Source: Mucor racemosus
Taxonomy: Eukaryota > Mucoromycota > Mucoromycetes > Mucorales > Mucoraceae
NCBI GenBank assembly: GCA_027405735.1
Contig: JAPEHQ010000006.1
Location: 930,001 to 994,000, forward strand
DNA length: 64,000 nucleotides
Reading direction: 5' to 3'
In this document: in pieces, positions 36,937 to 48,233 of the stretch
Numbering within the stretch: position 1 is the first letter of the stretch
How the letters are laid out: each line of letters begins with the position of its first letter
The notes under the pieces: generated by a model
Database searches by the model: none
What the model was told of the DNA's origin: nothing
The model's input: the letters and a program-made list of their open reading frames with translations, nothing else
Translations under genes and position numbers: made by a program

Positions 36937-37617
36937 AAGTCTACTTTATTTTTCATTCTCTACCAGGATATCTAGGTTTTGGATCGTTGTGAAGACTTTT
37001 TTATTTTTTTATAAATTTTGTGAGAGCACTTTTTCTGTTATAGAGATCCATGAAGGGATGACAGGTATGCAAAGCTAAAACCATAGGATAGTACTCATTA
37101 GCGCCTATCTAACGAATTTTACCTCGTTAAAGAATATTGATTTTTCGTCGAGAAAAGTGAGATTGAATGATTGACTTTTGGTGATACAAAAAATCATCAA
37201 TTTTGGACGAGGATATACAAGGATAAATTTTCGATTTTACAAAAAAAAACCAAAAAAAATGTATATCCCCACGAAAAATAGGGCTACAGCTACATATAAA
37301 TACTCATTCTGTAGGTAATTTTGTTGCGCATAATATAAAAATAAAATATTTTAGGGTTGCATTTGAATGAAGGGTACTTTTTGGTCAAAAACCGTTAAAA
37401 TTTGACATTAAATTTACTAGGAATTTTATGAGAAAAACATTTTCAAAACCTACATAGATCGATTCAGAATTAAAAACTAAACCCGAGATATTTAATACGC
37501 TAGTTCAACTTACTATGCATTTTTGTGAGCAATTTAACATACAAGGTTTTTTTTGGATCTTTTTGGATTTTTTTTCCATTTGAACACTTTTTTGAATTGA
37601 AGCTCAGTCACATGTGC
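36937..37617 (+). repeat. Repeat family B, copy B2 (681 bp)
   Basis: A direct repeat of B1, 2.2 kb downstream. The first ~430 bp are nearly identical to B1, and the last part carries most of the differences. Unlike B1, it continues on the right into segment G (37618-37850), as does B3. Confidence 0.85.
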
Positions 37618-37850
37618 ATATCTGATTATACAATTTTATATGGCGATATTCAAAATCGGAACGTGCCCCCATTTCAATAGATAATCAGGAAATAAAAAAT
37701 GTAGGGCTATATTTGAGATGCTATAGAACCTTGCCAAAAGAGCTATTTCTATTCATGGTAACTTCTCAGCGAGTATAACGGCTTCAAAAGTGAAACACTT
37801 GCTTTTACCCCGCTTGAAAACTCAACCTAAGATGCCAAATATCTCAAGAT
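37618..37850 (+). repeat. Segment G of the repeat complex
   Basis: It matches 60968-61177 inverted, including ttcaaaatcggaacgtgccc, which resembles the outer end of family A, and ccaaaagagctatttctatt. This links families A and B. Confidence 0.7.
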
Positions 37851-38466
37851 TTTAATAAGCTTGCACTTAAAGGTTTCTATGCTAAATCGTTTTGTTTTTC
37901 AATGTTTTATACTGTAAGTTCTTGACAGTTTGGCTATGGGTGGCGAAGTATTATTGTTCTTGTCACTTTTTTTTTCTTAGTCTTCCGTAATTTGTTGCGC
38001 CGTTCTGAATATGCCTACCGACAGTGTATGAGGCTACAAATTGACTTACTTGATAAAATAATAAATATATATATATATATATATTCTGGAGACTTACTTT
38101 TTTGAATTGAAAATGTCAATTCTAAAGTATGGTCATTGTGATTATGCTTACTAAATCGTATTTTTATTTTGAACGTTTTCGTGCAATTGTTTTTCTCACA
38201 AGAGAAAGACATTTTACGTACGATTTCTTTCTCCAAGATTTGAATGAAAAAAAAAAAAAACTAATTGCGCAATGATTTAAAGCTATTATATTTCCACTTG
38301 TGGGCGATTCCATTGTGATTTCATTCGGATTCCAAACCGCAGAGTGATGAAGCGAGCAAGTGTAATTTTGGATGTCTCGAGTTCCTAATAATTTTACTGA
38401 TCTGGTTCAACTTCAAACACTCTATTTTGTTTATATTCTTTTCAAAGAAGACTACCCTTTTTCTTA
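37851..38466. other. Intergenic with (TA)n microsatellite
   Basis: This contains an AT dinucleotide run at 38067-38083. On the minus strand a short frame from ATG 38212 (CEKNNCTKTFKIKI..KHNHNDH) has a Cys/His pattern, followed by a possible gtaagt donor, but no credible gene model. Nothing else is seen. Confidence 0.45.
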
Positions 38467-39003
38467 TCAACTATTATTGATAATTTCAATTGCTGAAATA
38501 CCACATCGAGAAACAGTAGTGGTAGGCATTTCTTTGTTTTCTTGATTGAGATTCACAGTTGCAATTGATGGATTTGTACAACCTTTAATTTGCTGTATAT
38601 AATATCTATTGTCGAATTCATCAAGTTGAATATTGTAATAGCAAAGAGGTAGATAAAAATGTATCGACTGGTTCCATATCAAATCAGTAGCTATCATTTA
38701 ACAATGTTCTGTATGAACGACAAAATCGACAAATACAACGTTAGTTTTAAAAAAAAAATACAGATAATATGAAGCGAATAATTTCTTTTCATCTTCTTGC
38801 ATGTACAAATTAAGGGGGTTATTCAGGGGATAGACAAAAACTTCTGGCTCTAGAGTATCCCGTATCGAATATTTGGGATTGTTAAATAACCAAAGTCTAT
38901 TTTCTTGTTTGAAATGTAGATATATAACAAAGAGCCTTGTTTTCCTTTGGGTGTATTTACCATGTATTTTTCTAAATATACAGATTTGGTTAATGTTATT
39001 CAT
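38467..39003 (-). pseudogene. Unrecognised ORF pair split by an in-frame stop
   Basis: Two frames in the same phase are separated by a single TAA at 38698-38700. The upstream one (ATG 39003) has 101 codons with FNNPKYSIRDTLEPEVFVYP; the downstream one (ATG 38697) has 76 codons with NRYYIQQIKGCTNPSIATV. A possible intron (GTATTT ... actaac ... catacag, about 38707-38760) would replace the end of the first ORF with LTLLNDSY and stop, so the second ORF would not be joined. Either this is a short gene of about 86 residues plus a chance ORF, or a broken longer gene. I recognise no family. Its start is only 164 bp from the divergent gene at 39168. Confidence 0.35.
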
Positions 39004-39167
39004 GATAATTCAAAACTCCTCGAAAAACCAACAATGTGTTCTATTTTAACATTTTAGATAAAGAATATTTACAATACAATGAAATCGATTGCTTATATAA
39101 AATAAAGATGTTTTTTTTTCTCTTTTTTGTTGTCTCATATAGTTCTTTTTATACTTGACCATTAACT

Positions 39168-40356
39168 ATGGTCTTGGCACCTTTTTTTGCGTTTGCAGCA
39201 ATTATGGCTATTATATCTCTCTTAATTACTCCAGACGACTTGATATTGACTTCACCATTCAAATCTATAGCGGGAAACCCTCCCATATCAATCCTCAGGC
39301 AACTAATTCAGATATCCCCCTCTTCTTATGGTTCAAGGAATACACGCCAAGTCAAAAATAATGTCGCTACTACATCTGGTATTATTTTTGGAGCACAAGA
39401 ATCTGTTTGGGAACCTATAACATCCGATGAAGCAGCTACTGACGACAGGCCATCTTTCGATTCAAATCAAGATCCAGAACCTAATATGAATACTCTTTCT
39501 TTTCCTTATTTTGAGTATTTAAAAACCATGCTGGCTTCTATTCGTTTTCTAGCAATCAATGCTTGGCACAATCCTCATATTTTCATACAGCCCGAACCTA
39601 CTCTTGAGTCTGATTTTAACCTTGAACATGAAGCCAATAATGGCCCTGAAATGAATACTACAAGATCTGATACTGTGGCAAGGATTTGTAAAGTTTTGAT
39701 GCTTTCTGGTGTTGATTATCCTGGATGCGACGTATTAGCTACTCCAATTACTGATACTGAAAAGGTAATACAACTTGTTACTTCTCCATGGTCAGAGATA
39801 GATGAATATGGTATCAAGTGGAAAGAAGTTAGAGAAGGTAAGAATATACAAAAAATTAGGACTAGTTTGTATTTATGTATCTAACAATTCTCATTTTTAG
39901 GTGATGATCAAGGTTGTCAATACTTTTTAAAAGCTGATTCAATCCCTCTCAAAATGTCTACAACATCCAATGAAGATGGTAGTACAAAGCTTAGTTATTA
40001 TACAAAGAATACAATTGGCAGTAAGTTTGGAGAAATATACAAGGATTTGTAGAAACGAATCTAAATACGTTATTTTATTGATAGAATATTGTCCAAATGG
40101 TGAGAACGACGAGGAAGCAAAGTTGTTTTATGATAGCCTTGTGGAAGATCTCAGGCCATCCAGAATTGTTACATTTCTCAACACAAAGCTTTTCTACTCT
40201 TTCACTATGTTTGATTTAAGTGAATTCATTTTGTTGATGGATGCTTGTCTAATTGCTCTTCATAGAAACTTGAAAAATATTAATAATTGGTCACTTTCTG
40301 GGTTTTTTATTGTTTATGCAACTTGTTACTCTTTATATTACCTCTTTTTCAAGTAA
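39168..40356 (+). CDS. Unrecognised protein with N- and C-terminal membrane segments
   Basis: Three exons, 39168-39837, 39901-40020 and 40085-40356 (introns 63 and 64 bp), give 353 residues in consistent phase. The first 22 residues (LAPFFAFAAIMAIISLLI) are a signal-anchor or cleavable signal. The C-terminal ~25 residues (LSGFFIVYATCYSLYYLFF) form a membrane helix followed by a single Lys. Between them is a soluble domain with four spaced cysteines (CKVLMLSGVDYPGCD, DDQGCQYFL, YCPNG) that could form disulfides in the ER lumen or outside the cell. No N-glycosylation-rich mucin region and no known motif. The splice signals (GTAAGA, TTTTAG; GTAAGT, ATAG) support expression. Orientation and function are unknown. 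Confidence 0.75.
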
Positions 40357-41307
40357 TATGTGTATATTAATTAGATAAATGCGCTTTTCTTTCAATAAAC
40401 AATAGATGAAAAGTTGTCTTTTTATTTTTAAAAAAAAAATAGAGAAATATATACTATTTGATGGTAGTTTAGACTGAAAACCCAAATAAAAGAATGCTCA
40501 CTTGTCATCAAAAGTGTTAATTAGTATTTAGTATTAAACTTATTCAAGAGCTACCGCTGTCTTTTGGGGTAATATTGTCCAAACCATAACGATGCTCCGC
40601 AAAAATTCAAACCGGCATTTGAAAACGAGGCCACCGACAATATCACTCGATATCTGTCATAAATAATCTTGACAACTACTGATAATAATGTAGCGTTTGA
40701 TCTTGTTGCAAATATATAAGATTACTTTGGTATACAAACACAAATACTTGCTATTTGATGTGTATGATGTCAGTAATAATATCCTCAGTTGGTCATATTA
40801 CAAAATGGCCAATACACCAAATACTAAATTTAAAGTTTATATTTTGTCTAAAGTGTATATAAAAACGCTTATTTATTATTGATTCTTTGTTCTTGTATTA
40901 ATTATATGGTAGTCATATCAATTGACAAGTATCGCATTTCTCATTCTGTGGGAAATCACACGCGCCTATTCAAATTCATGTGATACAACTAGCAATTTTC
41001 GTTGGTGGGGTAGTAAATAAAATCGCAACAAATATGGAATTTGGTATATTACGCAACCCAAAAAGGTCTAAAATGAACTACAATTGGGCCTGAGATACTA
41101 TACTGTTTACATGTGATTCAAAGGGAGCATAATTCTGCCCTTAATTTACTACTTTAAACATGTGACGAAACACTCTTTTTGTATCTATCAAGATGACAAA
41201 ATTCATATAGTTCGGTAGCCTATAAATATTGCAGACATTTTCCAAAAATCTTTTCTTTATCATTATTCAATTAATAACCACTTCTTTATATATATATACA
41301 TACAAAC
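40357..41307. other. Intergenic, no gene seen
   Basis: 3' flank of the two-TM gene and promoter of the SCP2 gene. AT-rich, with no repeat match. Confidence 0.5.
41221..41228 (+). promoter_or_regulatory. TATA box, SCP2 gene
   Basis: TATAAATA lies 87 bp before the start codon, followed by a leader with atatatatacatacaaac directly before ATG. The spacing is good for a strongly expressed small gene. Confidence 0.5.
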
Positions 41308-41697
41308 ATGTCTGATATCATCGTTCCTGGATTCAAGAGTTCCGAACTCATCGCTGATTTGAGCAAGGCTTTCGAAGCTTTCAGCCCTGAAGAAAGAGCT
41401 AAATTGATCAAGCAAGTTAACGGTGTCTTCCAATTCGTCATTAAGAATAGCGAAGGAAAGGAGGAAGTTTTCACTGTTGATGTCAAGAAGGAAGGAAAGG
41501 TTGTTCGTGGTAAGGGAAGTGTCAAGGCTGATGCTATCTTATCTTTGAAGGATGCTGATTTCGTTGATTTGGCTACTGGCAAGTTGAATGGTCAAAAGGC
41601 ATACATGAGTGGTAAACTCAAGGTCAAGGGCCAAATTATGCTCGCTATGAAGCTCGATAATGTCTTCAAGACTGTTAACCCCACTGCTAAGCTCTAA
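41308..41697 (+). CDS. SCP2 sterol-binding domain protein, peroxisomal
   Basis: An intronless gene of 129 residues made only of the SCP2 domain. It has the family pattern FQFVIKN..GKEEVFTVDVKK, then KADAILSLKDADFVDLATGKLNGQKAYMSGKLKVKGQIMLAMKL. These proteins carry fatty acyl-CoA, sterols and other lipids in their hydrophobic tunnel. The C-terminus is -AKL, a canonical PTS1, so the protein is predicted to be imported into peroxisomes. Codon use is strongly biased to AAG, GTC, ATC and CTC compared with its neighbours, and there is a good TATA box, which suggests high expression. It converges with the NmrA-like gene (187 bp between stops). Confidence 0.95.
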   Translation: MSDIIVPGFKSSELIADLSKAFEAFSPEERAKLIKQVNGVFQFVIKNSEGKEEVFTVDVKKEGKVVRGKGSVKADAILSLKDADFVDLATGKLNGQKAYMSGKLKVKGQIMLAMKLDNVFKTVNPTAKL

Positions 41698-41883
41698 ATT
41701 GTAAAATATTATATACTTTCTCAAATGATCTCCTTTTTATAACAAAAGAGATGAATAAAGTTTCTTTTTTATTATTATAAATTATAGTCTTTTAAAGTAT
41801 TTAAAAATGTGAAATGTCAAAAAAAGCGTTGGATTTATTTACATGAAAAGGTACAAAAATATGATATACGATAATTATAACTA

Positions 41884-42966
41884 TTAAAGGATTATTCTTT
41901 TAGATGACGAAGACTCAAATTTGTTGCAGGCATTGTCATCTTGAAAGTATTCCAGGAGTGTTTTACCACTTTGACCGGTCAATGCTTCCATATCTCTTGT
42001 TATTTCAAATCGGCGACCCACTATTTGTTGTTGCTGCAATCCCCAAATCTCCAGTAAGAAATCAGCGTGATCCTGACTTCCTTCACTTTGAGCCAGTACT
42101 TGCCTCAATCGATGAATATCCATAGTATCAATTTGTATATCACGACCAAGACCATGCAAGACATTGGAGCTTACTTCTCTCAAAGTCAATAACTGAGGAC
42201 CAGTCAATTTGTAATCCTTTCCGCCATGTCGAGAGGTAGGTGAGTGAGCAATGTAGGCCGCTGCTCGTGCTATATCATTCAAATTTGAGGATTCCACAGA
42301 ATTTTCGAGATATTCGTCTGGTAAGGGAAATGCATTGTGCTTCTGGATGTAGTCTTTGAATACAAGCAAATGTTGATGGAGAATACCAGGGTAGCAGAGG
42401 AGTGTGATTTTTTCTTCGCTAAATGCAGATTGAAGATAAGCTTGTATCAACATGAACTGAGATCTATAAGAAGCAGGTGGTTGCTTCTGGTTTAATGGAT
42501 GTGTGGAAGGTGGAGAAAGTGGATCTAGCTCTGAGAATGGAGTAAGGAAAATGATGTGTTGGATATTAGCTTCGATTGCTGCATCAACCAATCTAAAGCA
42601 ATAAGTTAGTATATGTTCAGCATTTGGGTAAAATGACAGAAGAGCTTACAATTTTCCATATTGGAACAAATTATCCTTTGTAATGCTCTTGTTTAAAGGG
42701 TCAATTACAAGAATAAGCTTTACAACCTTTTTCAATGTATCAACAACACTGGGATAATTTTCAAAAACGCTCGAAATTAAAGTGGTAGCTCCCAAAGAGC
42801 TCATTTCTTGAGTAGATAGAGAATCACCATCGGCAACACCAGCATAAACAGATTGAGGATCTAGATGAAGTAATTCTGGCGTATCCAAGAGTCTTTTAAC
42901 AACTGCACATCCTTTATCACCATCTGCTCCAGAGACAAAAATTGGTCCTTTCTCGACTGCATTCAT
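41884..42966 (-). CDS. NmrA-like / SDR-type NAD(P)-binding protein
   Basis: Two exons, 42650-42966 and 41884-42592 (intron 57 bp), give 341 residues. The N-terminus has the Rossmann motif VSGADGDKGCAVVKRLL, a variant of TGATGxxG, then DPQSVYAGVAD and a beta-strand KLILVIDPLNKS. The second half (IQHIIFLTPFSELDP, LNDIARAAAYIAHSPTSRHGGKDYKLTGPQLLTLREV) is typical of the NmrA/atypical SDR group, where the LTGPxxLT motif follows the substrate domain. There is no YxxxK catalytic pair, so it may be a redox sensor or regulator rather than an enzyme; this is inference. The start is ATG 42966 after a poly-pyrimidine leader (as T-run on + strand); the frame continues upstream without a better start. Confidence 0.88.
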
Positions 42967-43914
42967 TTTTTTTTTTTTAGTATAGAATAAAGAAAATGGT
43001 TTCAAAACAATATAAAATGTAAGCTTATTTATATTTGAGAATTTGATGGGTTTCATTTGCGCTTGATCTCGACCCAAAATTGAGACCAATGGCCCCAAAA
43101 TTTACTTTAATGCATAAACCACCAGTTTTATATACATTTATTTGTACCTAAAAAGCGAAATGCAATCTTTATTGGCGTTATAGATCATGTATTTGATAGT
43201 TTGGTAAATGTAGAAGCATTATACATATATTTAGCTGTTATTACACAGTTTATTTGACAAGATAAGGATAAATCGAAAGCAAATGGTTTCATGTATTCGG
43301 TTGTCATTCGGCAACTTCTAAACCAAATGTTTCAGTCATTCGGTTTCGATTTGCAATTTATTAAATTGTTTTTTTTTTTTTGAGAAAATAAATCATTCAA
43401 GATACAGCCAATATACAAACGTAGTTATGTCTTACTATCTCATCAATTTGCCATATCTCATCGACATTGAAAACATGTCAAATTCATCAGTAAATAAATA
43501 AATGAAACAACTTGTATCAATAATACAGAGTGAGACATTAATAAAAAATAATCAGATTTTCCATATATATATACTACATTAGTAAATGAGAGATGCTTTC
43601 AGGTTTGCAGCTATTATAGAATAAATCACTGATTCAGGACTAAAAATTGAAAGGAGGATGACACTACATAAATATTTAAATTTAGATGTATGCATTTTGA
43701 ATGTTTGAATGCATTTACATCAATAAAAATCCTCAAGAAACATAGCGGCCGTATTTGAAAAGAGTTTTACATGGCCTTGAGTAATCGTTATGATAGTTTC
43801 ACACGAAAGAATGTTACTTTCAATCACGTGTAGCTCAACAACAAATTATACTATTTGAATAGTATACTTATGCTACAAATCAATAGAAGCTCTTTTTCTT
43901 CTTTACATATATTA
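42967..43914. other. Divergent intergenic region
   Basis: Promoters of the NmrA-like gene (-) and of the acyl-CoA-binding gene (+). AT-rich, with no repeat match or RNA gene seen. Confidence 0.5.
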
Positions 43915-45021
43915 ATGACATTAGCAAGCATTACACTTTCAGAGTCGTTATATGTGACTCAAATACGATTTTGTCGAGCATTGGCAGTTGTTAGATCATT
44001 ACCAATAGAAACAAAAGGTCTATTTCAACCTTCATTGACGAATAAATTGAATTTCTATGGTCTTTACAAGCAAGCAATTGCAGGAGATTGTATACTTACA
44101 AGACCATCTTCAAAGAATATTGTGCCATATGCAAAATGGTATTTAAACATTGTATAGCAAATCTATTAGAATTATTGTATTAAAATGAAAATATAGGAGA
44201 GCATGGAATAAAATGAGGGGTAAAAGCCCAATTGATGCACAAATCCTGTACATTAATGCACTTGTTAAGCTACTGCAAGAGGTATAATTTCATAAAATCT
44301 AAATGTAAACTAAAATAAATAAACGTTTTTGTTATAGTTTATAGAGCAATTCCCTCGCTCAGAAATTACAGAAATCTTGAATGAATCATTGAATTATTTG
44401 ATTGAACTTGAAGATGAAGCCACGGATGAGGGTAGGTTATAATAATACATAAACTAGCATATAAGATTAAATGAATTCTCATTGCTTTTATTTGTTACAC
44501 GTGCAATAGAAAAATGGGACACAAATGACCAAGAAAACGAAGGTTACTATTTGGGGCAAACCGAGCAAGAGCAACCTTTATCAGAACAGTACTCTTACAT
44601 GTCGAGTCCAATTACTAGTGGGTTTCCAATTACACCCCAATTATTATATTCCCCTCATCAGTACGATACCAATAGCTTTTACTATAAAGAGGATCAGCTT
44701 TGTTCATATGAAAATGACATTCAATTTACAGATGTCTCACTTTCATCCAAACCAAAATCGGAATTATCCATCCAAATGCTACAGATAGAAGTTGCTGCAT
44801 TATATCAGAAAATAAATTTGCTGCAGAAAAGCAATCCAAAATCAGTATTTTGGTGGCGATGGTTATGGTTTTTTAGATCTGCTGCAAAGCATGCATTTTT
44901 CAACTTTTTGTTATTGATGATTGTATTTCTGGTCCTATGGCGACGTAAATCTCCAATTTCATATGCTGTTATTAGTTATGCGGGTTCTTGGTTTAAAAAA
45001 TCTCTTGGAATATATGTTTAG
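43915..45021 (+). CDS. Acyl-CoA-binding domain protein with C-terminal membrane anchor (ACBD4/5, Atg37-like)
   Basis: Four exons, 43915-44138, 44197-44281, 44338-44431 and 44510-45021, give 304 residues in consistent phase. The N-terminal ~95 residues are an ACBP domain: FCRALAVVRSLP, KLNFYGLYKQAIAGDC, KWRAWNKMRGKSPIDAQ, ILYINALVKLL. Key acyl-CoA contacts (Tyr of YGLYKQA, the W..W pair, Lys) are present. A disordered acidic linker follows, then a predicted coiled coil (IQMLQIEVAALYQKINLLQ) and a membrane helix near 265-282 (FNFLLLMIVFLVLW) before a short basic tail. This order matches ACBD5/Atg37, which sit in the peroxisome membrane and act in pexophagy and ER contacts; location here is inferred. 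An in-frame ATG at 43870 would add 15 residues, but that stretch looks like a pyrimidine-rich leader. Confidence 0.9.
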
Positions 45022-45893
45022 TCGTATATTTGTTTGAATTTTACTGTTTATATTGTAACTAATAATCATTTAATGTTGTAATTATAACACTTCATGCAAT
45101 TTTTTTTTTACTATCATATCGTTAGTTAGTTTCCTTTTTCTGAATCAACTAAACTGTATATATATATATTTCTAAAAAAAATGTTTTTGCATAAACCAAA
45201 TGTCAAAGTTTATATTAAAAGTTTATTTCAAGTTACATGCTATTGATTTGGTTATTAAACAATCCTTCAAAGGCAAATTTATAGTCAATAGAAGATTAAA
45301 AAAAAGTTGCAAAATTCATCTGCCGATATTTTTTAAAGAGTTTTTGCACCTGATCAGATGCAATGAAAACTTTACATTAATAAATGAAAGCATTTTATAG
45401 CATAATTAAACCACACTCATTATTTTTTTTTTCAGTATATTATCTAAAATATGGAAATACATGCAGGTGAGAAAAGATGTATGCAGTATATTTTTTCAGA
45501 TTGATATTCGTGATCCGATCTGATACATCTACGAATATCGATTGAAATCTACAACAATTTATAGAATATTTTCGTAGCAGTGCTTACTAATGCATAAAGC
45601 ATAGGTTCTTATCATGAATGATATCGATTTTTCAAAATATTATGCTGTAAATTCTTTTTCTCGAGTGCTTCTCGCTTGTGTAATGTTGGTGCATCTAATC
45701 AAACATTTGCCCGGACACTGCTGCTTTGTGACCCTTTGAAATGAAACTTGCGTCACGATGCCGCCTTCCACACAAATAAAAAGAGAGAAAAAAAGAAAAA
45801 AAAAAAGTATAAATAGGGTCCGTGAATGCGATAAACCCTCCTTGTTTTCTTCCCAAGCAAAAAAATAAACAAAAGAAAATAGCTTTTGTAAAA
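45022..45893. other. Intergenic, promoter of the SOSS-B gene
   Basis: AT-rich 3' flank followed by the SOSS-B promoter. No gene is supported; a + strand frame near 45200 is low-complexity and lacks motifs. Confidence 0.45.
45808..45815 (+). promoter_or_regulatory. TATA box, SOSS-B gene
   Basis: TATAAATA after an A-rich run, 86 bp before the start codon. This is a typical spacing. Confidence 0.5.
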
Positions 45894-45913
45894 ATGGCAA
45901 CTTTAGAACAGCA

Positions 45914-45945
<32 letters not shown>

Positions 45946-46730
45946 AACATCTTAATCCAAAGTCTCATCTTAATTTAATAAAAGATATGCATCCTATGAG
46001 TAGAAATATTGATTGTGAAGTGCTTGTACTTCAAAAAGGTAAAAGCCATTTACTTTGCTAATAAGAAATAGCGTTCTAATTAATGATTATTTAGATGGTG
46101 ATACCACTATCACACGTGATGGTGATCAGATTAATCGATTTCTAGTAGCGGATAGGACTGCGTCAATCCTCCTGAATGTTTGGGGTGAAGCAGGCGACTA
46201 CATACAAAGTGGAGATATTTTACGTATAACAGGAGCGTAAGTAATACTCACGAAATAATTCCCTATATACTGATTTCTTGTTGAATAGTGATGCTAGACT
46301 TCGAAAAGGTCAATTGGTCTTGGGAACTACAAAAACTTGTAAAATTAGAAGAGTTGGCCAAGATACAATGGCATTTGTTGAGAAACCCAATATGTCTGAA
46401 GTAGTTTATCAAAATCACTACAACAATAATAATAGTAATTGGTCTAGGAATGATCAACAGCAACAACAATCTCAACCTCAACAACAACAACAACAACAAC
46501 AACAACAACCTCAGCAACAGCAACAGCAACATAAACAATCAAATCGTATACCCAATAATATGCATAATAGACCATCGAGAGGATATCAAAATCACCCATA
46601 TAATAATAATAGTGTTAATAATAGTAGTAATCATCGAGGAGGATTAGGAGGAAGAAGAGGACAATACCACGATAATAGTCGAGGAAGGGGCGGTAGATAT
46701 CAACAGGGTATAGATAATCCAGTTTTATAG
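45894..46730 (+). CDS. SOSS complex subunit B-like ssDNA-binding protein (NABP/hSSB homologue)
   Basis: Three exons, 45894-46038, 46095-46236 and 46289-46730, give 242 residues. The single OB fold spans about residues 25-125: LNLIKDMHPMSRNIDCEVLVL, then ITRDGDQINRFLVADRTASI, LLNVWGEAGDYIQSGDILRI, TGADARLRKGQLVLG. This is the signature of the SOSS-B/hSSB1 family, which binds ssDNA in double-strand-break signalling and, with the INTS3 scaffold, in RNA processing. Unusual features are a 13-residue N-terminal polyglutamine before the fold, a Q-rich tract of about 30 residues after it (CAA/CAG mixed), then an Asn-rich and RGG-type tail (RGGLGGRRGQ, NSRGRGGRY). Human hSSB1 also has a disordered C-tail, but not this Q-richness. 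It lies 187 bp upstream of BUB2 in the same direction. Confidence 0.92.
45911..45947 (+). repeat. CAG/CAA microsatellite encoding polyglutamine
   Basis: Mixed CAG and CAA codons at the SOSS-B N-terminus encode 13 Gln. A second, interrupted tract is at 46456-46531. Both are likely to vary in length between strains. Confidence 0.9.
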
Positions 46731-46917
46731 ACCTTGTTGTTTTAAAAAGTTGAGATTTCTTTGTATATATCATACATTTGTATATAGTAGCGATAACAAT
46801 GAATTGAGTGACTAGAACTCTAAATTATATTGTATATGATAAGACAACATTTTACCTCTCCTTCATTCAACTTTCTTTATTCTATTCCTCTCTCCATTTA
46901 TATTACACTCTACAACT

Positions 46918-48132
46918 ATGCAATTTGAACATGATTATGACTTTTATGAAAGTTCAGAAAGTATAATCGATATATTGAATCGTCAACATCATACATGTCA
47001 ATCTGCTGAAAATAGTTTATCACTTCTACGAAAGACTTTGTTAGCAAATCCCTGTCCAGCAGAGGTAAAAGAAAATAATTAGTTTTTGATTTTGATAATA
47101 AAGTAAATTAAATGAAATTGTTCCCAGTTGAGAGGAAACGTATGGAAATTATTGCTTCGAATCAATCAAATATCAGCTTCAACATATATCAATTTGATTG
47201 AAATGGGACCAAGTTCAGTAGATGAAAAGATTAGACATGATACATTTCGTACAATGTCAACAGATACTAATTTCGTTGAACATGTTTCTGAAGACATGTT
47301 GATTCGATTATTAAATGCCTTTGTTTGGACAAGTGATGATTCTCGAACTGATATTTTTCAAAATCATAATCCTGTATCCTATGTTCAAGGAATGAATGTG
47401 TTGGCTGCCCCATTTCTCATGACAATGTCTGAAATGGAAGCATTTTTTTCGTTTTCTACTTTTATTTATACCTGGTGTCCACTTTATGTTCAACCTACAA
47501 TGAAAGGTGTTCATTGCGGTCTTCGAGTAAGTGTGAAAAGAAAAAGGGGATTTTAGATTGAATAGAATGCTTATGTTGTGATTACTAGTTGCTAGATCTA
47601 TGTCTCAGTTCACTCGATCCTATTTTGTATGGCTATTTAAGAGGAAAGAATCTATCTGCTAGTACATATGCATTTGCCTGTAAGTGAACTCATTGCATTC
47701 ATATACAATCAACTAATCTACAGCATAGCTGTAATGACATTTTCTGCATGTACTCCACCTTTATCCGAGTTGTTGCAGTTGTGGGATTACATGTTTGCCT
47801 ATGGAATTCATTTAAACATACTTTTCATCATTGCTCAGTTAGCATTGATTCGAACTGATCTACTAAAGAGTCCCAGTCCTGCTAACTTACTTCGAGTATT
47901 GCCGTCTCTTAATGCAAAAGAAATCATGAATTTAACTGTATCCTTATGCAGAAATTTACCTCTCGATTTATACGACAAACTAGTTCGTCATGCATATGAC
48001 GAAGCAGTTGCAGAAGACTTGGGAATCAAGCCTACAAGTGCCAATTGGTCCGAGCAACAAAACGATTCTGATGATTTACCAGCATACATGCGCGATGCAT
48101 TGAACATGAGAAGCAAGTTCAAAAGGGAGTGA
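46918..48132 (+). CDS. BUB2: Bub2/Cdc16-type TBC GAP, spindle position checkpoint
   Basis: Four exons, 46918-47064, 47128-47526, 47589-47679 and 47729-48132, give 346 residues. It is a TBC-domain GTPase-activating protein. Bub2 with Bfa1 holds the GTPase Tem1 inactive at the spindle pole and so blocks mitotic exit. TBC motifs in order: LRGNVWKLLL (motif A), EKIRHDTFRTM with the arginine of the IRxDTFRT box, SYVQGMNVLAAPFL with the glutamine finger, and LLQLWDYMFAYG. The length and the short N-terminus fit Bub2 rather than other TBC proteins. The last intron uses the second of two close AGs (catag|CT), because the first gives a stop. It sits between the SOSS-B and BRCA1-like genes, all in the same direction. 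Confidence 0.93.
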
Positions 48133-48233
48133 CTAGTAATAGATGTACCTAGTCAGGGCACATTTGACATGAACTACGAATAATAAATAAAAAAAACTAG
48201 TTTCTTTTCTAAACAATACAATAAATCATAATA

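Noticed and set aside
38015..38236. Minus-strand ORF with CEKNNC...HNHNDH
   Set aside because: Short, ends in an AT microsatellite translated as Tyr-Ile repeats, and the possible intron leads to no convincing second exon.
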